Below the pieces are notes generated by a model. That model was not told where the DNA came from. It did not search any database and was given only the letters and a program-made list of their open reading frames with translations. A program made the translations under genes and the position numbers. A stretch of DNA of 64,000 bases from Typha latifolia (taxonomy: Eukaryota; Streptophyta; Magnoliopsida; Poales; Typhaceae), in the NCBI GenBank assembly GCA_019914945.1, contig CM034110.1, positions 9,627,808 to 9,691,807 on the forward strand. Direction: 5' to 3'. This document shows, piece by piece, positions 1-8,369 of this stretch. Position 1 is the first letter of the stretch, and every line of letters starts with the position of its first letter.

Positions 1-649
1 TTGGACTTGAAACCTAGAAGCCAAGATTACATGTTTTTATCTTTTACTGCTCGTTAGTTGCACAGAAGCACACTGTGTACATAGTTATTTCCTTATTCCA
101 ATATGGTAATAGAGTTGGACAAATGCAAAGATGTTAGCTTAGTGGATGTTTGACATAGAGTGCGTGGTTTTGATGAACACTTGCTACTTTAACAGAGGAA
201 AAGCAAAACTAGGATTCATTTTCGATTTAAATTGGGTTGCATTTCATGCTTTTGGGGTGAAATTGGAACTAAAATTATCGTATTCGGTACTAAAGGCATC
301 CTGCTTTGGTGATTTTTTTCTCCAATGGCTCTATCCAAGTGTAACTACTACGAAAAAGAAAAGAAACTAAAAGAAAGTATTGAGAACTATATATAAATTG
401 TTATAACTATCAAATAAAGCTTTGACCTCGAAAGAGCAATCAGAACTATATATAAAAAGACTGAAGAGTCATTATAAATAGCATTCCTTTATTCAAACAC
501 GAAGACACTTATTCTGAGGATTACAGACACAAACCACTTATTAGTTCCTTAATAGATGATTCAACTACCCTTACAAGCTCATAGCACATGTAATTAAGAA
601 AGTTATTATTCTTAATCTATCCATTCTTCAGCATTATTATAGATGAAAC
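1..649. other. Left-edge intergenic DNA and GRP 3' flank
   Basis: No gene is supported here. Open frames are short, AT-rich and without recognisable motifs. The right part, from roughly 480, is the probable 3' untranslated and downstream region of the minus-strand glycine-rich protein gene that ends at 650. Confidence 0.5.
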
Positions 650-1243
650 TTAGTAGTGTCCATTTCCTCCACCACCACTCCCATAGCCAGAACCATGGCC
701 AGCTCCATATCCAGAGCCAGAGCCACCACCCATTCCTCCACCGCCTCCACCGCCACCGCCGCTTCCATACCCTCCACCATGAGCGCCGCCACCTTCTCCA
801 TATCCAGAACCAGAGCCTGAGCCATAGCCAGAGCCACTCCCACCATTACCACCACCAGACCCACCGCCGCCGCCGCCGCCGCTTCCATAACCGCCACCCT
901 GTGTGCCACCCTCACCGGATCCATAGCCTGAGCCATAGCCATGCCCAGCCCCATAGCCGGATCCTTCACCACCACCGCCACCCTCACCGCCACCTCCTCC
1001 ACCGCCGCCACCCTTACCGTACCCTCCACCTACCCCTCCTCCGGCACCCTCGCCGTACCCAGACCCATAGCCTGAGCCCGAGCCCGAGCCAGAGCCAGAG
1101 CCACCACCACCTCCACCTCCACCACCACCGCCACCACCGCCGCCGCTAACCCCACTAAGGGATCTAGCCCCGGAGGCCAGGCCAACGCTGAGGAGGACAA
1201 TGAAAACAAGAGCTAAAGCTTTAGTGTTACTACTACTAGCCAT
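650..1243 (-). CDS. Glycine-rich secreted (cell-wall type) protein, copy 1
   Basis: A single-exon protein of 197 residues. Residues 1 to about 26 form a signal peptide (charged start, then a hydrophobic run with ALVFIVLLSVGLASG, predicted cut after ASG). The rest is almost entirely Gly with Ser, Tyr and a few Glu, Asn and His, in GSGSGYGSG and poly-Gly blocks. This composition is typical of plant glycine-rich structural cell-wall proteins, which are exported to the apoplast; no catalytic domain is present. The start is the only ATG that gives a signal peptide, and a TATA box lies about 65 bp upstream. A longer paralogue follows about 2.5 kb away in the same orientation. GC content is far above the flanking DNA, and the long antisense and shifted frames over it are low-complexity shadows. 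The exact physiological role cannot be read from the sequence. Confidence 0.88.
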   Translation of the reverse strand: MASSSNTKALALVFIVLLSVGLASGARSLSGVSGGGGGGGGGGGGGGGSGSGSGSGSGYGSGYGEGAGGGVGGGYGKGGGGGGGGGEGGGGGEGSGYGAGHGYGSGYGSGEGGTQGGGYGSGGGGGGGSGGGNGGSGSGYGSGSGSGYGEGGGAHGGGYGSGGGGGGGGGMGGGSGSGYGAGHGSGYGSGGGGNGHY

Positions 1244-1306
1244 GGTAGCTAAATTATAAGTGGAACGATCAGTATGGGATGACCATGAGAGGAGGGAACG
1301 AGTGGG

Positions 1307-1314
1307 TATTTATA
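1307..1314 (-). promoter_or_regulatory. TATA box of glycine-rich protein copy 1
   Basis: TATAAATA on the minus strand, about 65 bp upstream of the ATG at 1243. The same TATAAATACCC block precedes the paralogous gene at 4618, so the core promoter appears to have been duplicated with the gene. Confidence 0.7.
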
Positions 1315-1319
1315 GGGGT

Positions 1320-3754
1320 AGTCCTGCATGGCTAACAGTCCAAATCCGAGGCCAGAATGCACGTAGTTTTTGGAGGGGGTCGTGTGTGAAACTAAGACTT
1401 GCGAAGAGTGATCAAAGTGGCGTTTGCTTTATTGACACTTGCGTGTATAGATGTAACTACCCCTTCTTTAGCTTTTCCGAAGGCTAATATTATTCGCTTC
1501 GTGAGTGGGATTCTGTCCATATTGCAGCACAACAACCAAAACTTATCCAACTTTTCTCGTCCCTTCTGATTCCCCTCTTTTCTTTTTCCTTTTTTTTTTT
1601 TTATCATGTAAGAGCCTAAACACTATATGCCGAATAAAGAGCTAACTCATTTTAAATACGAAGATACTAATATGTCATCACGTTTTATTTAATATATTAA
1701 ATTATTTAGTTTAGATTTTAAATCGTGTATCTCGTCAAACTATTACTTCGAATTAAATGACACTGAAATATTACTCTAAATTATTAGGGCTGTTAAGCTG
1801 CTCCTCTAAATTAACTATATTGTCGAATTATCAACTGAACTAAATTATTAAACCAAACTCATACTAATCATCAAATATTTTTCACCATAATAATTTATTA
1901 TTTATAATTAGAATTAACAACTCTGTAGTTTTGGTGTCCCTTCCGCTTCTTTTTTTTCTTCGTTCCTGAATTTGGATCGTCTGCAACCAGAGGCTGTGGG
2001 CATTTCGTACTATAAGAACACCTGGCGGCTAACGTTTGGCTGCCAAGTTCCCAGAAGCAGTTAGTGTACAGGTGCCGTGTGGCTTTTTTATCTCAGATAC
2101 GGTCCCTGTCATTATAATAATGTACTTCTACATTGGGCCAGCCGTAATCTAGTAATCCCCAACACTTGCAGAAGTGGGTTAGGTCTCGTCCATACGTGCA
2201 TGGGTCCAATTACACCATCATTTCAACTCTAATTAAGTTTTAGATAATAAACTAATAATATGTATGTATTATATTTTTAACACGTGATGCCATTGCGAGA
2301 GAGCACCTCGTATATTTTTGACTTCATTATCATTTACACTTAACAGTATCAGATTTATTTTTCTTTTTATATTTAATGTTACAAAAATAATTCTATTCAC
2401 GATATTTTCAAAATATTAATAGGAAAACAGAGGATTTTTTTTAAAATTTTAAATAATTTTATAAGTGAACTGGCGTTATCTCAATCGATTTGTAGGTCGC
2501 CAATTTAACTTAAAAATCGATATAAGCCTCGCGTGGCAAGCGCTAGTAGTGAACTATTATTCTATTGCACCGACGAGGAGTTTGGCAGCTGGGATCAACT
2601 ATTATATGATAGAAAATTTAGTTTCTGCGACGTCGAAGTAGCACTACCACTGGCCACTGGCCACTGGCCACTGGGTGGTGGTTGTCGATCGAGCTCGATC
2701 ACCGTCAGCCGCGTCCGCGTTTGAAGCACTTCGAGCTAGCAAAGACGTCGTTGTCTCTCCTCGTTGTTATCCAATTAATTAACCCCTATGCAATTAGGAT
2801 TGAGTACTCCTTTTTCTTCCGGTCTTGAGACTGCCCTTGACAAATATCTGCTCTTCTTTTAGAGAAAATTTACATTTTCCACATCCCCCTAATTAATAAT
2901 TTTATTTATGCCAAATTTCACCTACTACTTTCTTTGTTGTGCGGAATAGGACCACGGAAGTTAATCTCTAATAAAATACTAACAATCTCAATAGAATATT
3001 AACAGATGCAATCTAAATAGGAAAAATCACAAATATAATGTCAAGAGTAGAGAAATTCCAGAAATATATAAGTAAGTCAAAATGCAAGTAATCACAGAGA
3101 AAAAAAAAAGAGAGATAAATTTTTTTAAATACTATGTTCCAACGATTGTGCACTTCTGCTAATACGTTCGAACATCTTTTAAATACCATGCCTTCAAAAC
3201 TCTCAGAACGTCCAAACATTGTTTCAACACTTCTACATTAAAAGCTGTTAACCCATTCAAATCGTGTTCATCATCTGCTACATCCAATAACTACATTTGC
3301 ATGACCTTGGCAGTTCCATTATTTTAGTTACGTATGTAGAAGAATTATTAAACATAAACTTAATTGTGAATCATTAACAGTGAAGTGTTAAGCTCATTAT
3401 TATTAAGTAGCGGCTCAGAGTTATCCCAGGCCTTTTAGGTAGTGATTCGGTTGTAATTTATCTTCTCTTGTATCTAGAGATGAATGAGATGCGATTGACG
3501 TACAAAATTGTATTTTCATCCAGATAATTAGATCTAAAAAAAGAGCAACGTTCTACGTTGCTGAATAGATAGTAGTAACAGAGATATATTAATACTATCT
3601 CAAATTATATCAAATCCCCACTTAGTACAAAATAGAAGCCCGCCATTATTTATTACAAACTACATAACGTCCGAAACGAAAGACAAAGGTTCTATAGAGT
3701 GTGATACATGCATGTAGGGCTTCATGCAACCAGCTATAATACAAGGTTTATAAG
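1320..3754. other. Intergenic DNA between the two GRP genes
   Basis: AT-rich intergenic DNA with no supported gene. It contains four tandem copies of the 7-mer CCACTGG at 2647-2674. The part nearest 1320 is the promoter of the first glycine-rich gene and the part up to 3754 is the 3' flank of the second. Small open frames in between have no recognisable homology. Confidence 0.5.
2647..2674. repeat. Four-copy 7-bp tandem repeat
   Basis: CCACTGG is repeated four times without change. It is a minisatellite-like tract in intergenic DNA. Confidence 0.9.
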
Positions 3755-4618
3755 TTAAGGGTGTCCTCCACCACCGCTCCCATATCCAGATCCATAACCT
3801 GAGCCAGACCCCGAACCAGATCCTTGACCCCTGCCGCCGCCGCCGCCACCACCTCTTCCATACCCTCCACCTTGCGCGCCACCCTCACCGGACCCGTACC
3901 CGCTACCCGAGCCGTAACCCGACCCGCTTCCACTGCCGTGCCCGCCACCGGAGCCACCGCCACCACCACCTCCTCCACCTCCGCCGCTTCCATATCCTCC
4001 ACCATGCTCGCCGCCCTCACCGTACCCAGAACCCTCACCGTACCCGCTACCCGAGCCATAACCCGATCCGGTTCCACTCCCGTGCCCGCCACCGGAGCCA
4101 CCACCACCTCCTCCACCTCCGCCGCTTCCGTATCCCCCACCATTCGCGCCGCCCTCACCGTACCCAGAACCCTCACCGTACCCGCTACCCGAGCCATAAC
4201 CCGATCCGGTTCCACTCCCGTGCCCGCCACCGGAGCCACCACCACCTCCTCCACCTCCGCCGCTTCCGTATCCCCCACCATTCGCGCCGCCCTCACCGTA
4301 CCCAGAACCCTCACCATACCCGCTACCGGACCGGTACCCGGATCCACTACCACCACCTTCTCCCCCTCCACCGCCGCCGCCGCCTCCTTTCCCGTAACCA
4401 CCACCACCTCCACTTGTCCCTGCTCCGCCTCCCTCACCGTATCCGGATCCGGAGCCATAACCGGAACCAGATCCCATTCCAGAGCCGCCGCCGCCGCCAC
4501 CGCCACCACTCCCACCTCCTCCTCCTCCTCCATGATATTTCCCTACTCTCACTGCATTGGAGTATCCAATGCTTAGCAAGACTACGAAGCAAATAGCCAC
4601 TAGCTTGGTATTAGCCAT
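3755..4618 (-). CDS. Glycine-rich secreted (cell-wall type) protein, copy 2
   Basis: A single-exon protein of 287 residues and a tandem paralogue of the gene at 650-1243. Residues 1 to about 22 are a signal peptide (hydrophobic core ICFVVLLSIGYS, predicted cut after SNA). A His/Gly linker and then Gly-rich blocks follow: YGEGSGYGEGG, poly-Gly, SGGGHGSG and TGSGYGSGSG. The middle of the protein is built from 46-residue repeats encoded by 138-bp DNA repeats, two of them nearly identical. The family is interpreted as structural glycine-rich cell-wall proteins exported to the apoplast. It is about 90 residues longer than copy 1, which fits repeat expansion. A TATA box lies 56 bp upstream of the ATG. 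The antisense open frames (for example over 3824-4576) are GC-rich shadows. Confidence 0.88.
   Translation of the reverse strand: MANTKLVAICFVVLLSIGYSNAVRVGKYHGGGGGGGSGGGGGGGGSGMGSGSGYGSGSGYGEGGGAGTSGGGGGYGKGGGGGGGGGEGGGSGSGYRSGSGYGEGSGYGEGGANGGGYGSGGGGGGGGGSGGGHGSGTGSGYGSGSGYGEGSGYGEGGANGGGYGSGGGGGGGGGSGGGHGSGTGSGYGSGSGYGEGSGYGEGGEHGGGYGSGGGGGGGGGGGSGGGHGSGSGSGYGSGSGYGSGEGGAQGGGYGRGGGGGGGRGQGSGSGSGSGYGSGYGSGGGGHP
4003..4340 (-). repeat. 138-bp coding tandem repeat inside GRP copy 2
   Basis: Two full units (about 4003-4140 and 4141-4278) and one partial unit (4279 to about 4340) repeat with a 138-bp period. For example, CATTCGCGCC occurs at 4141 and 4279, and CGTACCCAGA at 4021 and 4159. The unit encodes 46 residues, so copy-number change keeps the reading frame. 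Another, more diverged partial unit lies at about 3880-4002. Confidence 0.9.
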
Positions 4619-4673
4619 AGTTGTAAAGAGAGCAGTGAGAAATGCGATGGTCGGGATAGGAAGATAGTATGGG

Positions 4674-4681
4674 TATTTATA
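4674..4681 (-). promoter_or_regulatory. TATA box of glycine-rich protein copy 2
   Basis: TATAAATA on the minus strand, 56 bp upstream of the ATG at 4618, in the same ...TATAAATACCC context as copy 1. Confidence 0.7.
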
Positions 4682-4689
4682 GTACTACA

Positions 4690-5368
4690 TGCATGCATGG
4701 TTTAATTCCTAGGTGTAAATATATCTATATATGGTGTGAAATGGGAGACTTTGAAAGGAGGTTAGTGGCTTATCTTGACTAAAGTGATCGAATTGCCATT
4801 ATCTGTTACGTTGGAAGAACTCATTCGGTGATGTCAAACCAAGGAGCCATTTGGCCGTCTTTTTCTTCGTCGGCAGATATCTCTATTGGATCCATGTGTC
4901 TGCACTGCTAACTACGCGCGTATATCTAAAATCTTAAATTTGATTAAAGTCACTAACTTTTGTTAGATTCTTGTGTATATTTAAACCACCGTAAGAATTA
5001 GTGGGTTGGAATCAGTCAATTTCAGAAAGTAACCACGAGCAACCTTTATCGATACAAAAGCATTAATTAAAATCCTTTGGCTGTGGACTGGGGTTAAGTT
5101 AGCTTTACTCTATAGCTTCTTTGGCACGAGCCACGTATCGCCTCTTATAGCATTAGGGTGATCTTGGGCTGTGCTGAGTAGGCCTCCTGTGAGAAAATTC
5201 GACCAAGCCCAGTCAAAGGCCCAATTTAGTTTCGGCCCGTGGAGTTTTTTTCTTAAAATTTTTCTTGAGATTAAAAAAAATATATATAATGAGCCGTTCA
5301 AACAACCTGACTGATAATTTCCGAAGCATCTCTTTTATAAACTCAATTAACTCTCAAATTCCCAAATC
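4690..5368. other. Intergenic DNA between GRP copy 2 and the SDR pseudogene
   Basis: Divergent promoter space. The left part is the upstream region of the minus-strand glycine-rich gene. A TATA-like TTTATAAA lies near 5334, about 35 bp before the pseudogene ATG. No gene is seen. Confidence 0.45.
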
Positions 5369-6125
5369 ATGGCGCAGCCAAACCCGCCTCTCCCCCCCCT
5401 CGCTGGCCGCATCGCAATCGTAACCGGCGCTTCCCGCGGAATTGGCCGCGAGATCGCCATCCACCTCGCCTCCCTCGGCGCCTCTCTCGTCCTCAACTAG
5501 GCCTCCAACACAGCCCAGGCCGACCTCCTCGCCGCTGAGCTCAACTCTCCCGGCGGCGCTCCTCGCGGCGTCACGTGCCGCGGCGACGTGTCCGACCCCG
5601 CTGCAGTCCGATCCCTCTTCTACAGCGCCGAGGAGGCCTTCCGTTCCCCTCCCCACATACTCGTCGCCTGCGCCGGGATCTTAAACTCCAAATACCCCAC
5701 CCTTGCCAAAACCGCCGTCGAGGACTTGACCTGATGTTCGCGGTCAACGCACGTGGAACCTTCCTCCTCCTCCGTGAGGCGGCGGGAGGATTATAACGTT
5801 CTCGTCCTCGCTAATGGGGACACTCCTCCCGGGATATGCGGCGTACACGGCGACGAATGGGGCAGTGGAGGTGATGACAAGGATACTAGCAAAGGAGCTG
5901 AAGGGGACAGGGATCACGGTGAACTGCGTGGCGCCGGGGCCGGCAAAGACGGATTTGTTCTTCGCTGGGAAGGATGAGGAGTTTATAAGGAAGGTGGAGG
6001 AGCGGAGTTCATTAGGGAGGATTGGGGAGACGAAGGATGTGGCGCCGGTGGTGGGGTTCTTAGTTAGTGATGCTGCTGAGTGGGTTAATGGCCAAGTTAT
6101 TAGAGTTAATGGTGGGTTTATGTGA
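5369..6125 (+). pseudogene. Short-chain dehydrogenase/reductase pseudogene
   Basis: This is clearly derived from a classical NAD(P)-dependent short-chain dehydrogenase of the plant glucose/ribitol-dehydrogenase or aldehyde-reductase-like type. It has a Rossmann start ([14 protein letters not shown]), an NAG-like ACAGIL motif, FAVNARGTF, SSSL, the PG loop (APGPAKTDLFF) and the C-terminal end GQVIRVNGGFM. It is broken. An in-frame TAG sits at 5498-5500, where the family has an aromatic residue followed by ASN. A one-base loss near 5727 shifts the frame before FAVN. A second indel or deletion at about 5780-5795 removes part of the REAA...RII stretch. The catalytic Tyr-x-x-x-Lys is Tyr-x-x-x-Asn (TAC at 5844, AAT at 5856). 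The last 103 residues (from 5814) are open in one frame, but this part lacks the cofactor domain and the lysine, so activity is not expected. A TATA-like element lies upstream, so it may still be transcribed. Confidence 0.9.
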
Positions 6126-6268
6126 GGCTTAGTATAATCTTGCTATGAGTTGTTTAAGAAATAAAAAGAATTAGTGGTTGGCATCGTTATTTTGTTAACT
6201 TTTAAATGTATTCACAATTATAATGAAATGCATAGCAGTATCCCAACGCAAACAGGAAACATGGAATT

Positions 6269-6276
6269 TATAAATA
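6269..6276 (+). promoter_or_regulatory. TATA box of the O-fucosyltransferase-like gene
   Basis: TATAAATA lies 118 bp before the ATG at 6394. It is followed by a pyrimidine-rich leader with CTCTC pentamer repeats (about 6316-6348), typical of plant 5' untranslated regions. Confidence 0.65.
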
Positions 6277-6393
6277 GCAACTCTCTGACTGTTACCCTTT
6301 TCCTCCACAGCTCTGCTCACTCTCTCCTCTCCTCTCCTCTCCTCTCCATCATCAGATCAGATCTAGATCCGGTGCAATTTTTTTGATATTGCA

Positions 6394-8067
6394 ATGCTGG
6401 GCCGGCCTATAATTTTCCGGCCCGACATGCTCCGTGACCACCTCCGCTCCGGTGGTAATCTCCTTTTCGCCCTCTTCGTCGCCGCTGTCCTCGCCTTCAC
6501 GCTCCTCGCCGCCACCCACCGCCCCGACGACCCCCTCCTCCACCCCTCCTCCTCCTCCCTCACCTCCTTCCTCACCTCCACTTCCAACTCCACTTTCCTC
6601 TCCGACAATTCCCTCCTCCGCACCGGCGAGGACTTCAACTCCTCCTCTCTCTCTTCCTCCCCCGTTGGCTCCGACTCCGCCCCGTTCATCAAGCTCTCCG
6701 ATGTCGCCGAACCCACCGTCTCCGCGAGTTCGGAGGCGATCTGCGACCCGGGCTCCCCGATCTCCTGCGCCGCCGACGACCGCGAGCTCTACAAACTCCT
6801 GATGCGCACCGCGATCGAGGCCCTCCCTGACATCCACATCTACCGCTTCGGCCGCCCGGCCGAGGCCGGCGATGGCGTGTCCTGCGACTTGGCGTGGCGT
6901 TTCCGCCCAAAGGATGACGCCCGCGACACATTCTACAAAGATTACCGGCGATTTACGCTCTCCCGCGCCGCCAATTGCTCGCTTTCTGTCTCCAAGATCG
7001 GAGATTTCCATTCCGGAGTCAATGTCCGCAAGAAGCGGCGAGCTAAGAAGGAGAGCTCGGATATGCCGGAAGCGCCGGCGGTCGTCGGTGAGGCCGTGAA
7101 TGATACACTCCCAGTAGTCGCGTCGGAGTCGGATTTTAGCCACGGGAAGTATCTAATTTACATGGGCGGCGGCGAGCGGTGCAAGAGCATGAACCATTAC
7201 ATTTGGGGCTTCCTATGTGCTCTTGGAGAAGCCAAGCACTTGAATCGAACACTTGTCATGGACCTCAAGGTTTGCCTTTCTTCATTGTATACTGGTACGG
7301 GGATGGATGCAGAGGGGAAGGACTTCAGATTCTACTTCGATTTCGAGCATTTGAGGGATTCGGCGTCAGTGATCGACCAGAGCCAGTTCTGGACGGATTG
7401 GGGGAAATGGCATCAGAAGCATGGGCTAAAGCTCTACTATGTGGATGATTTCCGGGTCACTCCTATGAAGCTGGCAGAGGTAAATGATGCATTGATCATG
7501 AGAAAGTTTGGAGACGTCGAGCCGGATAATTACTGGTATAGAGTGTGCGAGGGCGAGACGGAATCCGTGATCCAGCGGCCCTGGAATCTCATATGGAAGT
7601 CACGGCGGTTGATGGAGATTGTCTCTGCTGTTGCCTCGAGGATGAACTGGGACTTCGACTCAGTTCATGCAGTAAGAGGGGAGAAGGCGAAGAATACCGA
7701 GCTGTGGCCCAATCTAGCCAGGGACACCTCGCCGGATGCATTACTGACCTCCCTCAGCGATAAGGTTGAGGAAGGCCGACACCTTTACATTGCTACCAAT
7801 GAGCCAGATACTTCTTTCTTCGACCCATTGAAGGATAAGTACCAAATTCACTTCTTTGAAGATTTCAAGGATTTATGGGATGAGAACAGCGAGTGGTATG
7901 CGGAGACTAAGGAGCTTAACAATGGAGTTCCTGTGGAGTTTGATGGTTACATGAGGGTGGAGGTCGACACCGAGGTGTTCCTGAGAGGAAAGAAACAGAT
8001 TGAGACCTTCAATGATCTGACGAGGGATTGCAAGGATGGCGTCAATACCTGTCCCTCTTCATTCTGA
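6394..8067 (+). CDS. O-fucosyltransferase family protein (type II membrane protein)
   Basis: An intronless 557-residue protein. Residues about 1-22 are short and basic (cytosolic). A membrane anchor lies near residues 23-42 (LLFALFVAAVLAFTLLAA). A low-complexity Ser/Pro/Thr stem follows to about residue 110. The lumenal domain contains the plant O-fucosyltransferase family signatures: KYLIYMGGGERCKSMNHYIW and GEAKHLNRTLVMDL near residues 250-290, and RHLYIATNEPD...FFEDFKDLW near 460-495. The family is assigned GDP-fucose-dependent glycosyl transfer in the Golgi; substrate and linkage are not known from sequence. Length and layout fit the family and no lesion is seen. The start is the first in-frame ATG and leaves a proper signal anchor. 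Strong GC bias in the N-terminal third creates long shadow frames on both strands. Confidence 0.9.
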   Translation: MLGRPIIFRPDMLRDHLRSGGNLLFALFVAAVLAFTLLAATHRPDDPLLHPSSSSLTSFLTSTSNSTFLSDNSLLRTGEDFNSSSLSSSPVGSDSAPFIKLSDVAEPTVSASSEAICDPGSPISCAADDRELYKLLMRTAIEALPDIHIYRFGRPAEAGDGVSCDLAWRFRPKDDARDTFYKDYRRFTLSRAANCSLSVSKIGDFHSGVNVRKKRRAKKESSDMPEAPAVVGEAVNDTLPVVASESDFSHGKYLIYMGGGERCKSMNHYIWGFLCALGEAKHLNRTLVMDLKVCLSSLYTGTGMDAEGKDFRFYFDFEHLRDSASVIDQSQFWTDWGKWHQKHGLKLYYVDDFRVTPMKLAEVNDALIMRKFGDVEPDNYWYRVCEGETESVIQRPWNLIWKSRRLMEIVSAVASRMNWDFDSVHAVRGEKAKNTELWPNLARDTSPDALLTSLSDKVEEGRHLYIATNEPDTSFFDPLKDKYQIHFFEDFKDLWDENSEWYAETKELNNGVPVEFDGYMRVEVDTEVFLRGKKQIETFNDLTRDCKDGVNTCPSSF

Positions 8068-8195
8068 TCTTCTGATGGAATTGGGTAAGCTTGAAGAGTT
8101 CACTGTAACCGGTAGCTTTTAGAATTCTGCAGTCCGCCTAGCCCTTAAACAATCTCAAGAATGTTTGTTGTTATAGGATGTACGATGCAATTACG

Positions 8196-8369
8196 TTAGA
8201 ATTGTTATTTATATCTTCTGTCTATGAGCTCTACTAGATTGTGTAGATTAGCAGAATTGCTGTTAATTTGCTAATAATGGTGTTAGGATTGTTATCTATA
8301 TATTCTGTCTATGAGCTCTACTAGATTGTGTAGATTCGCAGAATTGCTGTTAATTTGCTAATAATGGTG
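8196..8369 (+). repeat. 87-bp tandem duplication in the 3' flank/UTR
   Basis: Two adjacent copies (8196-8282 and 8283-8369) differ at only a few positions. They start about 130 bp after the stop codon of the O-fucosyltransferase-like gene, so they probably lie in its 3' untranslated region. Confidence 0.9.

Noticed and set aside
643..1149. 168-codon His/Ser-rich open frame on the plus strand
   Set aside because: It is the antisense shadow of the glycine-rich protein gene: Gly codons read backwards give His, Pro and Arg. It has no signal of its own.
3824..4576. 250-codon Thr/Ala-rich plus-strand frame over GRP copy 2
   Set aside because: This is an antisense low-complexity shadow of the 138-bp repeats. 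No TATA or protein family supports it.
6352..7143. 263-codon minus-strand frame over the O-fucosyltransferase-like gene
   Set aside because: GC-rich third positions keep the antisense strand open. The composition is Gly/Arg/Ala-rich with no family match, while the sense frame is a clear family member.
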